A stretch of 54,035 nucleotides of DNA from a virus: positions 1 through 54,035 of IMG/VR virus record IMGVR_UViG_3300012988_000006; one strand, written 5' to 3'. The translations under genes were made by a program, and so were the position numbers. The notes below the pieces were generated by a model. It searched no databases and had not been told where the DNA came from. It saw only the letters and a program-made list of their open reading frames with translations. Shown here piece after piece: positions 42,201 to 46,484 of the stretch (position 1 is its first letter; every line of letters starts with the position of its first letter).

Positions 42201-43513
42201 TCCGGCATCGTGCGGTTGAACAGGCTGAGCCGGCTCGCGTCGTCGACCGTACCGAGCGCCGCGCGGTCTGCGCTGGTGACGGCACGGGCGATGCCTCGAG
42301 CCCCGGCGAGCTGGACGACGTCCATACCCACCGCGCCGATGGCGGCGAGCCACTGGCCCGGGTCGTCCGGCGCGTCGAAGTTGCCGATGCGGTCGTCGAA
42401 CCGCGCGCCTCCCTGGAAGGCGAGCTGCCCCGCGCCGCCGGCCACGGTCGCGCCCATCGCCGTCTTGAACGCGGCCTGGCCGACGGGGCTGGCGAACTGC
42501 AGGAGCGAGTCGCCGAGGGTCGCCGTGATCCCGAGGCCCGTGAGCCACCAGGGCCGCTCGGCGCCCATGTCGTAGTAGGCGCTCGAGTCGTCCCAGCCGC
42601 CGTTGGCGAGGTCCGTGACACCCTGCGTCAGGTTGGAGAGGGGGGTGAAGGCGCTCAGCGCCGCGCCGCCCCACTGCTGCAGGCCCGTGCTCAGGCCGCC
42701 CGCCGGGCCGAACTGCTCCGCGGCCATGCCCGTCTGCACGGTGGCCCGCGCCGCCTGGTCGACCAGGAAGTCCTTGTTGGCCGCCGCCGCCACGCCACCG
42801 ACCACGGCACCGGCTGCGATGCCGATCGGGCCCCCGAAGATGCCGAGCGCCGCGCCGCCCACGGCACCGGCGGCGATCGCCAGGGTGCCCTCGACGGCGT
42901 CGTCCCACTCGCTCTTCTGCTGGTCGATCTCGCTCTGGTAGGCCTTGCTGCCCTGGGCCGCCGCGACGTTGCGCGTGTCCTCCGCCGCCCGGGCGTCGAC
43001 CGCCTCCTTGACCGCGAGGGGGTTCGAGCGGAGCCGCTCGTACGCGTGCTTCTGCTCGTCCGCGCTGAGGCTCAGCTGCGCGAGCATCTGGTAGCCGGTG
43101 GCCTCGTCGTAGCCGCTCTCCGGGTCCAGCAGGTTGCCCCGGTAGGTGCCGTCCTCGTACACGTCGCCGAGGCGGATGTCTCGCCCGTCGGCGGCCTTCT
43201 GGCCCTCCCACGTCGCGACGCCGGTGAAGTCCTCGCTCGAGTACCAGTCGCCGATCGTGCCGGCGTCCAGCCGCGCGTTGCGCTGGTCGAACATCTTCTG
43301 GTAGAAGGGCGTGTTCCAGCCGTTCTCCGTGGAGCCGACCTGGCCGCCGCTCTGCCACTTCGGGAGTCGGGGCGCCGCCTCCAGGGCGAACCGGCTCCCC
43401 TGCCAGCCGCCGGCGGCGCGCGTCTCGTCCTGGGTGACCGACTGCTGCTGGGCTCCGACGGGGGCCGCGACCGGCGCCTCAGTAGCAAACCGGGATTCGC
43501 GCCAGCCGGCCAT
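30245..43513 (-). CDS. Giant virion protein (4,422 aa) with RNA polymerase beta-prime-like catalytic motif
   Basis: The ATG at 43513 is chosen because GGAG precedes it by 8 nt and a TATAAT box lies at 43556-43561; the frame stays open 56 codons upstream. Residues 784-790 VLLSRSP and 830-834 DFDGD (preceded by DG, followed by M and H839) match the RNA polymerase beta-prime double-psi barrel: VLLNRAP then NADFDGDQM and a histidine, with Asp830, 832 and 834 as Mg ligands. Other modules: glycine-zipper hydrophobic segment (about 211-245); long helical, Gln/Ala-rich body; hydrophobic stretches near 3751 and 3835; Gly-rich C-terminus (about 4360). The partner beta-like barrel with its two lysines was not found. 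It precedes the portal and is probably a virion ejection protein; its polymerase activity is inferred. Alternatives: degenerate barrel with a non-catalytic role. Confidence 0.8.
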   Translation of the reverse strand: MAGWRESRFATEAPVAAPVGAQQQSVTQDETRAAGGWQGSRFALEAAPRLPKWQSGGQVGSTENGWNTPFYQKMFDQRNARLDAGTIGDWYSSEDFTGVATWEGQKAADGRDIRLGDVYEDGTYRGNLLDPESGYDEATGYQMLAQLSLSADEQKHAYERLRSNPLAVKEAVDARAAEDTRNVAAAQGSKAYQSEIDQQKSEWDDAVEGTLAIAAGAVGGAALGIFGGPIGIAAGAVVGGVAAAANKDFLVDQAARATVQTGMAAEQFGPAGGLSTGLQQWGGAALSAFTPLSNLTQGVTDLANGGWDDSSAYYDMGAERPWWLTGLGITATLGDSLLQFASPVGQAAFKTAMGATVAGGAGQLAFQGGARFDDRIGNFDAPDDPGQWLAAIGAVGMDVVQLAGARGIARAVTSADRAALGTVDDASRLSLFNRTMPEGAVRTERIGGKQFYLDEAGQVVGTPRTTMTMLAPSEATMWASAKLQTQIMRAQHGGAISPQQANQLLYQAAKDIEGGTNLAKTALVNAFGEGLEEATQSVLEPLSHGWTPDGNDVIMSYLQGAAAGAGMSVGARVGSYSANERGYLRSQQIAKLNNVTPPTREQWDSWTPEQKRQATAAPPLVSMGLREAGERAAREQVMEAVKFDVGLEKSLDAALLTQDKEMRSLNPALEGTFTLGSLQSSDIPNHVVLSDFDSVVNLLQSNADSVRDQIAQRNPAPQLEPIAEAQAMVLEQMHRLQREFVSATPERQAQIVRDANEVIQVAWDSVVQEGDVITGSLYAKAVGVLLSRSPNNSAGSFQMLMPQVSLQDTLDGGQGLLKVSHAILKMIDGDFDGDMVRQHVQVAIEIEDDAYRALRLGLNALGMRDGSVKIGTRDTEEFIIDRLGLAAKGGVGSKSAEATLRVMSAWLKTNLATVPNIDTIVDETIDELRRGVVDAKQNLFQKLNTQASDEVIRLGERGNGLGIPPMSSVYMAIDQHMFSMLEKFKNKLAARVETDINYGEVAPILPVGQSTTREGISAATPGATMHQLTVGNDAFRAPQHLHYGDYRSPSETAGQRPDNLVDALVSWYEAISSGIGVSVRQSILSRDEISQRAMAILQSVARAYGLEGNGVVGAHVVAQLSMPNYSREGTEWTDQGGFISLGQWALREAARQVDHIAEYEEKAGLIQSLDADEAWVEIFDATPLIAVMGAAADNFGPQMTVGQLKAQYKAKDTFARRDFRERARTDYRYAGERHDAPYTRDELLELTLDEAAYKTSIDAIFAAADKELSADPRSGEINPNSTDYVRDQRMQKSLENAFEYTRRALADLAKLHRIKKLDVASVLRLLDGNPNFARTIADLLPTDIVNVVFEPLPDGRVNVARWFAEMLTQPPKQAVMTYFRNTLQAKLNVLGNETNPKMVDDRMVELVLQLQTDPPRLARFQELLLTSQDLSEFMATVNKEFRTGAPQLAWFRDVASFDPSRTAGGWSKQLPGAELRDAIRNFANAAVGFQDYASQELELDANDADLMTTLQHALAQYKSGKRSDSLHLLDTLQRSFATSAGLRPALGPGTLMRSVFGAISGFMGKMTDKGLGATYYETLSNIQALGYSPLQSIGYAQMLGAMTTWDADDAAADMGLFAGQNLRLADREGRIIEWTALSNAGQGRDKYQDVERFLEMWKDPAYRPMLRAAVFPTAFETLENGGMSQQLLTKMGLRDLVGEPTEGTVYDRMLGSNANRDVLRYAAQIDALTSKYGRNFGLQRYAADLAIARTSTASRTLTPDELEAIANEAMLDVARMLRAAAAYGKPEEIAKMVSDATRRLSQNLSVDESFGSDVAETIRDGIYANALSVLPENASPEQIKAAEQRDEILARVVYGNDNLFRDYAQAYLIDWSDGTTSLERMRALNDEVQNNPAIAQSTLSDEVRMLTTATATDATGLVPVLAADPELNRERWDAVARAVLAYKFTESIVGVTSTRVAMSTLPKTVTYESVLDALTGDLKRDTLGHARYMDQSFRYLTDAIADPKSPELLAAQDFLNLTIGEGQRFTLTDRDELEMLINRVVDPEKLGRWTPEIMRQSVDAQNRIDSSGASRQVSSSGILYAKYAAPIAATHRTYLDPESAGVKPRVFTLSPVAAASLRGDALPSLLEDGLFGEDGHVEPLAMLNGRFLARGADAIVVTYRDTAGNTIQANLRDAAAISPDHEFQGEALGRRVGLASTSLEELSASLGSLVPNDATEISVQVSIYHPADLPPGAEWANNLFFEGEDGIGDTYESLLASGIMGIDGENVIEQLASLKANKKGTDALINPKLPTAEDIALLEELGDVYEVLKAKTLFVLSHSLGHRPLDPKGYNFLFKDLKMRHALLVTDASGNQQLLSADEAIRLQATSSLPEGSTARLITLSPRTLNTLLGEQNTQGLLRPMLEAPTIDSAATPVWTGSLTPLLRKVPGIVESGSTVNLLNTRVGARGAMSQSSVRPPYTPAELQAQKRRLETWRNYRVGPDASRERNAEPYVKRRVAAMETLQRDQNFLTGVPQYALRQAGIAMNLPIDADPRSSDLAAQTAFAQLNATLQGEEFSTAWQVQYKPGKLTGGRVAGVLSGLNDIRQEPGDHEAAGQRLLHRDLAIVHVDTFPQDPIERKRELISFVRELADKGVSIALIDSTGSIDSRTLTPADLDKIMYRTVPGTRGLFVPFDPTSNFRTLEALYSRLTETEELWPDSFATVFHSRTLSVTENAALANKLASMNGRELVLTSSLAPINAYDQFGVAATQEQRVFVSEQLNAMAVDPRTIDHLLAINPPEKEPGRRVSTRQARKDADARAELTAALRRAASSYDVGTGLPAVGSDFGTGDIIVLVGPGNRLILVRHGHEPIRDLTELSAQLATPANEGGAASNVAIYGTRTQENATAYSGKIRAWVPENGYGLSVRQSIAISELGNKEVLQRNGAKLVISGGFEEAGLEVPAFGPLRNFDLNFATHWADTTSKENYDGLIVSAREAFAFLGMDFVPAYAESLLGISRPDWDALKPAEQQRIRQDIQDLFKELARQAELDVAAVESLRNSLFNPDDAFTAAMSRLSGSLGTFNTAVLTKPVAQRTPADQVTLAALVYLQYKQARPSDVMGAPGFDAPRVGNNPVSVRLPELFTATFDKAPLGSPLRGYIFNELNLRLNNKPGLEDGSGYQLKEDWTFLVTNKDASMTHEGYLQFAELHTSGHTPELKAQSRDRNRTEASSRQQTLMVEETLGAHLYRAKDLRKTEAFVTRSNVTKVQSARDVLAVMNNERLRQVPTYSLTRQLLPAERVALEVNRDARIQFEQPADESEWTTAEKAEAATLRNGIVLDMGLTEASASRVDAWVRAWLGRPAAAPGQDPTIGSFSFRDFKDAVELGIRPMLSEGRYPVDRASQSMMGLSDVLLLARAHKPGNKWQLRGADGTVAQSLEDFVLVALNPNRNPPEPLFQTAADGYMNTFREMGDLFANLPVSMDPVRSAQLQTANIGNAGATISSIFGGRLSGGVWQGDYPPSSGLDAAQKRFAAYRKKNSIPEPVPLTMEQLRSGGWRFVTQGTSSNALMRILTNMRAANGMFNPWLYVTAPVESGIKNFLEVVKDTLTGDAFVGGKDLQQRAAAVDRALGENQGFMGMINQDILVHAKLHNAGWAERTSAKLAGIAGRWQDPSYGMKQSMMAKRYRMSVMSNAMSMGSRMTLTPEQLLNGLQTDPQFVKKNYRELHQYAINRIANLRSLKPTVLSLLLMKNFIDPLTHNPRVIVNIPATLGLKLPFLFFNYASNAATNMLGLQALNAVSAVALNSPSIKKGLGHARAWLKGESKDYNAAIHDIDFVAETMENVNLADAVIQSGLTHTALMGLGLLTGSLGLNGEDDEDKRRRRAAQAEGAGWVYDPREIVNDWRNADALYLDNLPDWFPFAEQLKQMYKVGVDQDGEPVSMVQLHWTLKQFISPMMGIDNYLTTGNFAHVLWGFEDALGSMPLINETGFDEAARIATELENAARDAESRGNPVDLVNSFGFMINGVMALERMLLENSFVNSIYTAADQYDRDPYTLADLNDTGEIQRDDNGQPMKTDALQQFVNDAGEPAVGSLQASPTEARIKTLTENRASLALFTSLFTGLADSEYIRYNMAVKTRKVDGTELTENEAISVIMSMWDPKQQREVLTTEGGMAVIKGLQMGTLRPGDPAMEGLYLSYEDRQKIANELTAKLTQEYLDLGLSKDVADEQVRQTFYGSETNPYATPLNDVIFNSDYISYNPTTTYKQLNTTYVTGPDGMPWATGIARSSLENFFGQAPLQTYNSGQLGGGLDQDSRLNSTDSLANVNTGMRNLEREHSSVANPTMSDLQELIDKNFQEVLDAVNHPSWTNYADGVYGRSRYSRSGGYGGGGGGGGGWSYRLNGPERGDVTYNRGIPFVNTSNPIIRRSTIRRERFSSERGRLNQWQ
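30297..30302 (-). promoter_or_regulatory. Candidate -10 TACAAT before portal
   Basis: TACAAT on the minus strand lies inside the last codons of the giant gene, 42 nt before the portal start. No clear -35. It could give the capsid genes transcription independent of the 13-kb giant mRNA. Confidence 0.3.
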
Positions 43514-43555
43514 CGACCACTCCAACGCCGGGGGACGGGTCCGGCTACTCCCTCG

Positions 43556-43583
43556 ATTATAGCCAGTCCCCGGCGGGTTTCGC
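43556..43583 (-). promoter_or_regulatory. Candidate late promoter of the giant gene, GCGAAACC-N14-TATAAT
   Basis: TATAAT (43556-43561) lies 14 nt downstream of GCGAAACC (43576-43583) on the minus strand. The predicted start (about 43549) leaves a leader of about 36 nt with GGAG before ATG 43513. This is the head of the late convoy. Confidence 0.6.
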
Positions 43584-43599
43584 GCGCCCCGACTCGGCA

Positions 43600-43966
43600 C
43601 ACTCGCCGCCGGAGGGGCTAGCGATCCCCGGCCGAGGGTGACCCTCACTCCCGGGGAACTCGGCCCGGGACAGCCGGGCACGGGCCTCTACCCGGGAAAC
43701 ACGGGTGACGATCCGGGGTCGGGGCGGAATCCCCGGGGAAAACCGTTACGAGAGTTGAGAAGGTGCCGATGGTTCTCAGGAAAGCGGGAACTTTTTCTGT
43801 GGAGATCCATTAATACAATAGAAACAAATAACACACATCTATACCCCCCTATACATGTATATGTATGGGTATAGGTCAGTCATATAAATCATTGAATCGA
43901 TAGTATCAAGTGAATCAAGTATCAATTTTTGGATCAAGTCAATCTAGCCAAAGGAACTTCGTCACC
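43600..43966. promoter_or_regulatory. Divergent control region with AT-rich core, palindromes and ATCAAGT repeats
   Basis: No convincing gene lies between the giant gene and the first early gene. Bases 43600-43740 are unusually GC-rich with repeated CCCGGG-type strings, and 43800-43965 is markedly AT-rich. Within the AT-rich part, CTATACCC (43839-43846) and GGGTATAG (43867-43874) form an inverted repeat around TATACATGTATA (43850-43861, perfect palindrome). ATCAAGT occurs at 43905, 43914 and 43933, with ATCAATT at 43921. TATAAA at 43883 could be a plus-strand -10. The region is suited to early promoters, an operator or an origin. Confidence 0.65.
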
Positions 43967-44227
43967 ATGTCCGCATTTCAGCTCAATCTCCAGCCGTTGC
44001 TCGACGCCCAGGTCACCCGCATGCTTCAGGACCCCAAGGTCACTGAGGCACAGAACGCCATCCTCGACAAGATGATCATGGAAGTCACGGACGACATGCT
44101 CGTCAAGGTCGAGAACATCGGCAACAAGCTGGCTGAGCTTCGGGCAACACCCGAATCTCGGACTGCCAACGCGACACTCATCGCGTTCTACGAGCGTCAG
44201 CTCAACCGCCTCGCGGGTATCAAGTAG
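43967..44227 (+). CDS. First early gene, small helical protein (86 aa)
   Basis: The start ATG 43967 has AAAGGAAC upstream; an in-frame GTG at 43910 is a less likely start. The protein is charged and fully helical (PLLDAQVTRMLQDPKVTEAQ; then KVENIGNKLAELRATPESRT). No family recognised. It is alone on a transcript bounded by the AT-rich control region and a strong terminator, so it is likely expressed first after infection and may act on host transcription or on the adjacent iteron array; this is inference. Confidence 0.75.
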   Translation: MSAFQLNLQPLLDAQVTRMLQDPKVTEAQNAILDKMIMEVTDDMLVKVENIGNKLAELRATPESRTANATLIAFYERQLNRLAGIK

Positions 44228-44243
44228 CATCTCGCTACTGCCT

Positions 44244-44281
44244 AAACAGTCAGGTCCCAATCGGGACCTCTCTGTTTTTCT
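44244..44281 (+). terminator. Rho-independent terminator after the first early gene
   Basis: A stem AGGTCCC/GGGACCT (44252-44258 and 44263-44269) is extended by AAACAG/CTGTTT on the outside and followed by a GTTTTTCT tract. It ends the short early transcript. Confidence 0.85.
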
Positions 44282-44578
44282 AACGTCATCAGCCTCTTTT
44301 TTGTCATCTCATGCACATAGTCGGTAAACTCAACCACAGACCTCACTAGCTACCGCTAGTCGCGTGACGCTTGCGCTCAGGCTACTGAGCGACCGGCATC
44401 CAACTAGCGGGATGTGCGTGGATGACTGTTTCTAGGCTGATGATCGTTATCTACACAAGGTCCGCCAGGACCTGTCTATCCGCAGCGTTCAGCTACGGTC
44501 TGTGTGTTCTTTGTTTCGTCCGAGACGCCGGCCACGTGTGGCCGCCTCTTTGCCCTCGCCGACACGGCTCTGCCGTGG
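44282..44578. other. Gene-free stretch before the CGTTACG array
   Basis: No ORF with codon use like the neighbours is seen. It holds small hairpins (ACTAGC/GCTAGT at 44345-44360; AGGTCC/GGACCT at 44458-44473; GGCCAC/GTGGCC at 44530-44543, which has CACGTG at its centre). A structured noncoding RNA or origin-flanking region is possible; I see no tRNA. Confidence 0.5.
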
Positions 44579-44803
44579 CGTAACGACGTAACGAGTCGCC
44601 ACCTCAAACTTTCTCTACTCATCCCCTCCCAACTTTTGGGATGAAAAACTCGTTACGCTCGTTACGCCATGTCTCGCATGGGAAGGCGACTCGTTACGTT
44701 GCTCGTTACGTGCCCGTTACGTGACTCGTTACGCCTCGTAACTCGACGAGTTAGAGGCGTAACGACTCGTTACGTTTGGGGATTCGTTACGTTTTTCGTT
44801 ACG
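44579..44803. repeat. CGTTACG iteron array, candidate origin or regulator-binding site
   Basis: Nine exact CGTTACG copies on the plus strand start at 44651, 44660, 44692, 44704, 44715, 44727, 44768, 44785 and 44797; three inverted copies (CGTAACG) start at 44579, 44587 and 44758. Many neighbours are 9-12 nt apart, about one DNA helical turn. An inverted CTCGTAACTCG/CGAGTTAGAG element lies at 44736-44756. Elsewhere only isolated copies were noticed (43744, about 21214, about 22200). Confidence 0.85.
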
Positions 44804-44867
44804 TCTTCTCCATCACTTGAGCAGGCTTGCGTGGGCCCTGGCGAGGGCCTTCGGCTGGCTAGCCTCC

Positions 44868-44887
44868 ATAGGTGGGAACCTATTTTT
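44868..44887 (+). terminator. Weak hairpin with T-tract
   Basis: ATAGGT (44868-44873) pairs with ACCTAT (44878-44883) around GGGA and is followed by TTTT. It lies between the iteron array and the next gene; it could terminate or attenuate a transcript coming from the array. Confidence 0.4.
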
Positions 44888-44910
44888 GGGAGAGAGAAGG
44901 GAAAGGAATT

Positions 44911-45135
44911 GTGTTAGAGACACAAGAGAGAGAGGCAAGGAAGGCATTGAAGGAGTTCACGGCTCTGGCGAAGAAGCAGTACCGTGAACTGAAGAAGATC
45001 GAGTCGGATCACCGTTTCGGTGCTGCGACTCAGTCCATTCGTGATGAACTGCGGCAGACCTGGGCTGCCATCCGCGTTCAGCAGGAGCGCATCTGGTTCA
45101 TCGAATCTCGTCGGCGCGCCCTGCGTCGACGGTAG
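44911..45135 (+). CDS. Small helical, basic protein (74 aa)
   Basis: The start was set at GTG 44911 because AAGGAA lies 5 nt upstream; a GTG 39 nt earlier overlaps a hairpin and is less likely. The protein is a long charged helix (REARKALKEFTALAKKQYRE) ending in a basic cluster (FIESRRRALRRR), which suits nucleic-acid or host-protein binding. No known family. It is the first gene after the iteron array and so a candidate iteron-binding or regulatory protein. Confidence 0.6.
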   Translation: MLETQEREARKALKEFTALAKKQYRELKKIESDHRFGAATQSIRDELRQTWAAIRVQQERIWFIESRRRALRRR

Positions 45136-45138
45136 AAT
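45133..45138 (+). promoter_or_regulatory. Candidate -10 TAGAAT before gene 45161
   Basis: TAGAAT overlaps the stop codon of the upstream gene; the predicted start near 45145 leaves a short leader with CTGGAGGAC before ATG 45161. No clear -35 sequence. Confidence 0.4.
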
Positions 45139-45160
45139 CTCTACTGGAGGACAGACACTC

Positions 45161-45478
45161 ATGACCACTCAGCTCACGCGCCTTCGTCAGGCGCTTCGCG
45201 ACCACAACATCCGCACCAGCCAGCCCACTCGGGATGGCGTCTTCCCGCTGCTCCATCGAGTCAACGGGCACCGGATCAGCATCTGGATTCAGCAGATCCG
45301 CTCCAACCTCTACCGAGTCACGGTCTACGTCGGCGGCTTCGAGGCCGCATCCACGACGTTCATGCCGAAGCTCGGCGACATCATCAACGACCAGCTCGGC
45401 GTCACCGCCTGCAACGAGCTCGTCTCCGGAATCATCGCTCGCTTCGGCGACATCGTCAGTGAGGACGACTTCCAGTGA
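45161..45478 (+). CDS. Unknown early protein (105 aa)
   Basis: The start ATG 45161 follows CTGGAGGACAGACACTC. The sequence (RLRQALRDHNIRTSQPTRDG, then RISIWIQQIRSNLYRVTVYV) has a beta-hairpin-like middle flanked by helices. I do not recognise a family. Its stop overlaps the next gene (GTGA at 45475), and the gene is in the small-gene early cluster. Confidence 0.7.
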   Translation: MTTQLTRLRQALRDHNIRTSQPTRDGVFPLLHRVNGHRISIWIQQIRSNLYRVTVYVGGFEAASTTFMPKLGDIINDQLGVTACNELVSGIIARFGDIVSEDDFQ

Positions 45479-45600
45479 ACGGCTACACGGAGGAGGAGAT
45501 GATCCGCCACGGCAACCGGCACTTCTGGCTCGGTCTCGTGATGGGCTGCCTCGCGACGGGCTTCACGGCCTTCGCCGTCGTGTGGGCGGTGTCGCTGTGA
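45475..45600 (+). CDS. Single-pass membrane microprotein (41 aa)
   Basis: GTG 45475 overlaps the upstream stop (GTGA); the stop at 45598-45600 overlaps the next start. Residues 18-40 (WLGLVMGCLATGFTAFAVVW and on) form one transmembrane helix, with an acidic and basic N-terminus. Small early membrane peptides in phages often act on host membranes or in superinfection exclusion; that is only a possibility here. Confidence 0.6.
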   Translation: MNGYTEEEMIRHGNRHFWLGLVMGCLATGFTAFAVVWAVSL

Positions 45601-45947
45601 CCACCGACTACCGATCCATGAGCGCCGAGGAGCGCGCCGAGTTCTCGAGGCACATGAGCGAGCTCGGCGCCGAGAAGCAGGCCATCACGCTCGAGGCCGG
45701 CGCCACTCGCAACTCCAAGCCGTGGGAGGAGTGGGAGGACAACGTGCTCCTGAACGAGTCCCTGACCGGCGTGGAGCGGGCGCTGCGACTGCAGCGCACG
45801 TACTACTCGACGGTCCGCCAGCGTGCGATTCGCCTGCTGGAGCGCGGCGAGCTCGGCCAGCCGTGGCGCCGCGTCAAGGATGCGCCGGTGCTCTGCCCGT
45901 GCGGCTCGCTCGACGGCGACCACGAGGACTGGTGTCCCAATGGGTGA
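45597..45947 (+). CDS. HTH-like protein with C-terminal zinc knuckle (116 aa)
   Basis: The region from KPWEEWEDNVLLNE through RALRLQRTYYSTVRQRA has the helix pattern of a Myb/SANT-like or helix-turn-helix domain (conserved Trp pair at the start). The C-terminus carries CPCG ... DWCPNG, which with the nearby His could coordinate zinc. It is therefore a candidate early DNA-binding regulator, possibly acting on the iteron array about 0.8 kb upstream. GTG 45597 is coupled to the previous gene. Confidence 0.65.
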   Translation: MTTDYRSMSAEERAEFSRHMSELGAEKQAITLEAGATRNSKPWEEWEDNVLLNESLTGVERALRLQRTYYSTVRQRAIRLLERGELGQPWRRVKDAPVLCPCGSLDGDHEDWCPNG

Positions 45948-46053
45948 CACCCAGGTCCTCATCGCCCTCGCCGTCATCGGCACCCTCGTCGGGGTCATCC
46001 CCGGCGTCGTGATCATCGTCGCCGTGGCACTCATGGGCCTCATCGACGAGTAA
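45940..46053 (+). CDS. Hydrophobic membrane peptide (37 aa)
   Basis: ATG 45940 overlaps the stop of the preceding gene by 8 nt. Residues 5-34 (QVLIALAVIGTLVGVIPGVV and on) form one long or two short transmembrane segments with a Pro at the centre; the ends are acidic. No known family. Confidence 0.6.
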   Translation: MGDTQVLIALAVIGTLVGVIPGVVIIVAVALMGLIDE

Positions 46054-46055
46054 CT

Positions 46056-46095
46056 CCCTGCCCGGGTCGCTGAGCTAGCAGCGGCCCGGGCAGGG
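46056..46095 (+). terminator. Intercistronic hairpin
   Basis: Perfect 11-bp stem CCCTGCCCGGG (46056-46066) with 46085-46095 and an 18-nt loop; no T-tract. It lies between the membrane peptide and the next gene. Confidence 0.55.
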
Positions 46096-46148
46096 GCTCC
46101 ACACCCGTGGGGCGCTCCAGAAATACTAGCGACACGAAGGAGAAGATC

Positions 46149-46484
46149 ATGGCGGAAGCCAGCAAGAAGGCGACGAAGGCCACGGCCGAGAAGCCCAAGC
46201 AGACGAGCACCGCTCGTCTCAGCCCCGTCGAGCGCGCGCAGCAGGCGCTCCTCGAGGCCATCGAGAAGGACAAGGCCCGCCGCGCCAAGCGAGCCGAGAC
46301 CGTCCGTGAGGAGCTCGAGGCGGCCCAGCGCCAGCTCGAGAAGAGCCAGGCCCGCGTCAACACGCTGCAGGCCGAGCTCGACTCCCTCACGGTCGAGCCC
46401 AGCGAGGCCGTGCAGTACGCCGCCGCCCTGGAGGGTGGCGAGCAGGCCAGCACGCTCGACGTCCAGAACGACTCGAAGGAGTGA
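46149..46484 (+). CDS. Lys/Ala-rich coiled-coil protein (111 aa)
   Basis: The start ATG 46149 follows GAAGGAGAAGATC. The N-terminus is Lys/Ala-rich (AEASKKATKATAEKPKQTST), resembling histone-like tails, and the middle is a long charged coiled coil (REELEAAQRQLEKSQARVN). It may bind DNA or oligomerise. No family recognised. Its stop overlaps the start of the nucleotidyltransferase-like gene. Confidence 0.7.
   Translation: MAEASKKATKATAEKPKQTSTARLSPVERAQQALLEAIEKDKARRAKRAETVREELEAAQRQLEKSQARVNTLQAELDSLTVEPSEAVQYAAALEGGEQASTLDVQNDSKE

Noticed and set aside
36491-43621. A 2,376-aa open frame and other very long plus-strand frames (30491-33259, 33329-36220) opposite the giant gene
   Set aside because: They are antisense shadows in GC-rich DNA: sequence is Arg/Val/Leu/Asp-rich without motifs, and the minus-strand frame has motif content, ribosome-binding site and promoter.
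43514-43681. Upstream extension of the giant protein to a GTG at 43681
   Set aside because: It would place the TATAAT box inside the gene, has no ribosome-binding site, and the added residues are low-quality Arg/Pro/Gly-rich sequence.
43638-43874. A 78-aa plus-strand frame in the control region
   Set aside because: Composition changes from GC-rich to AT-rich midway, no ribosome-binding site, no domain; better seen as control region.
44669-44917. An 82-aa plus-strand frame over the CGTTACG array
   Set aside because: Its repeated LVT and FVT residues simply reflect the iteron sequence; no ribosome-binding site.
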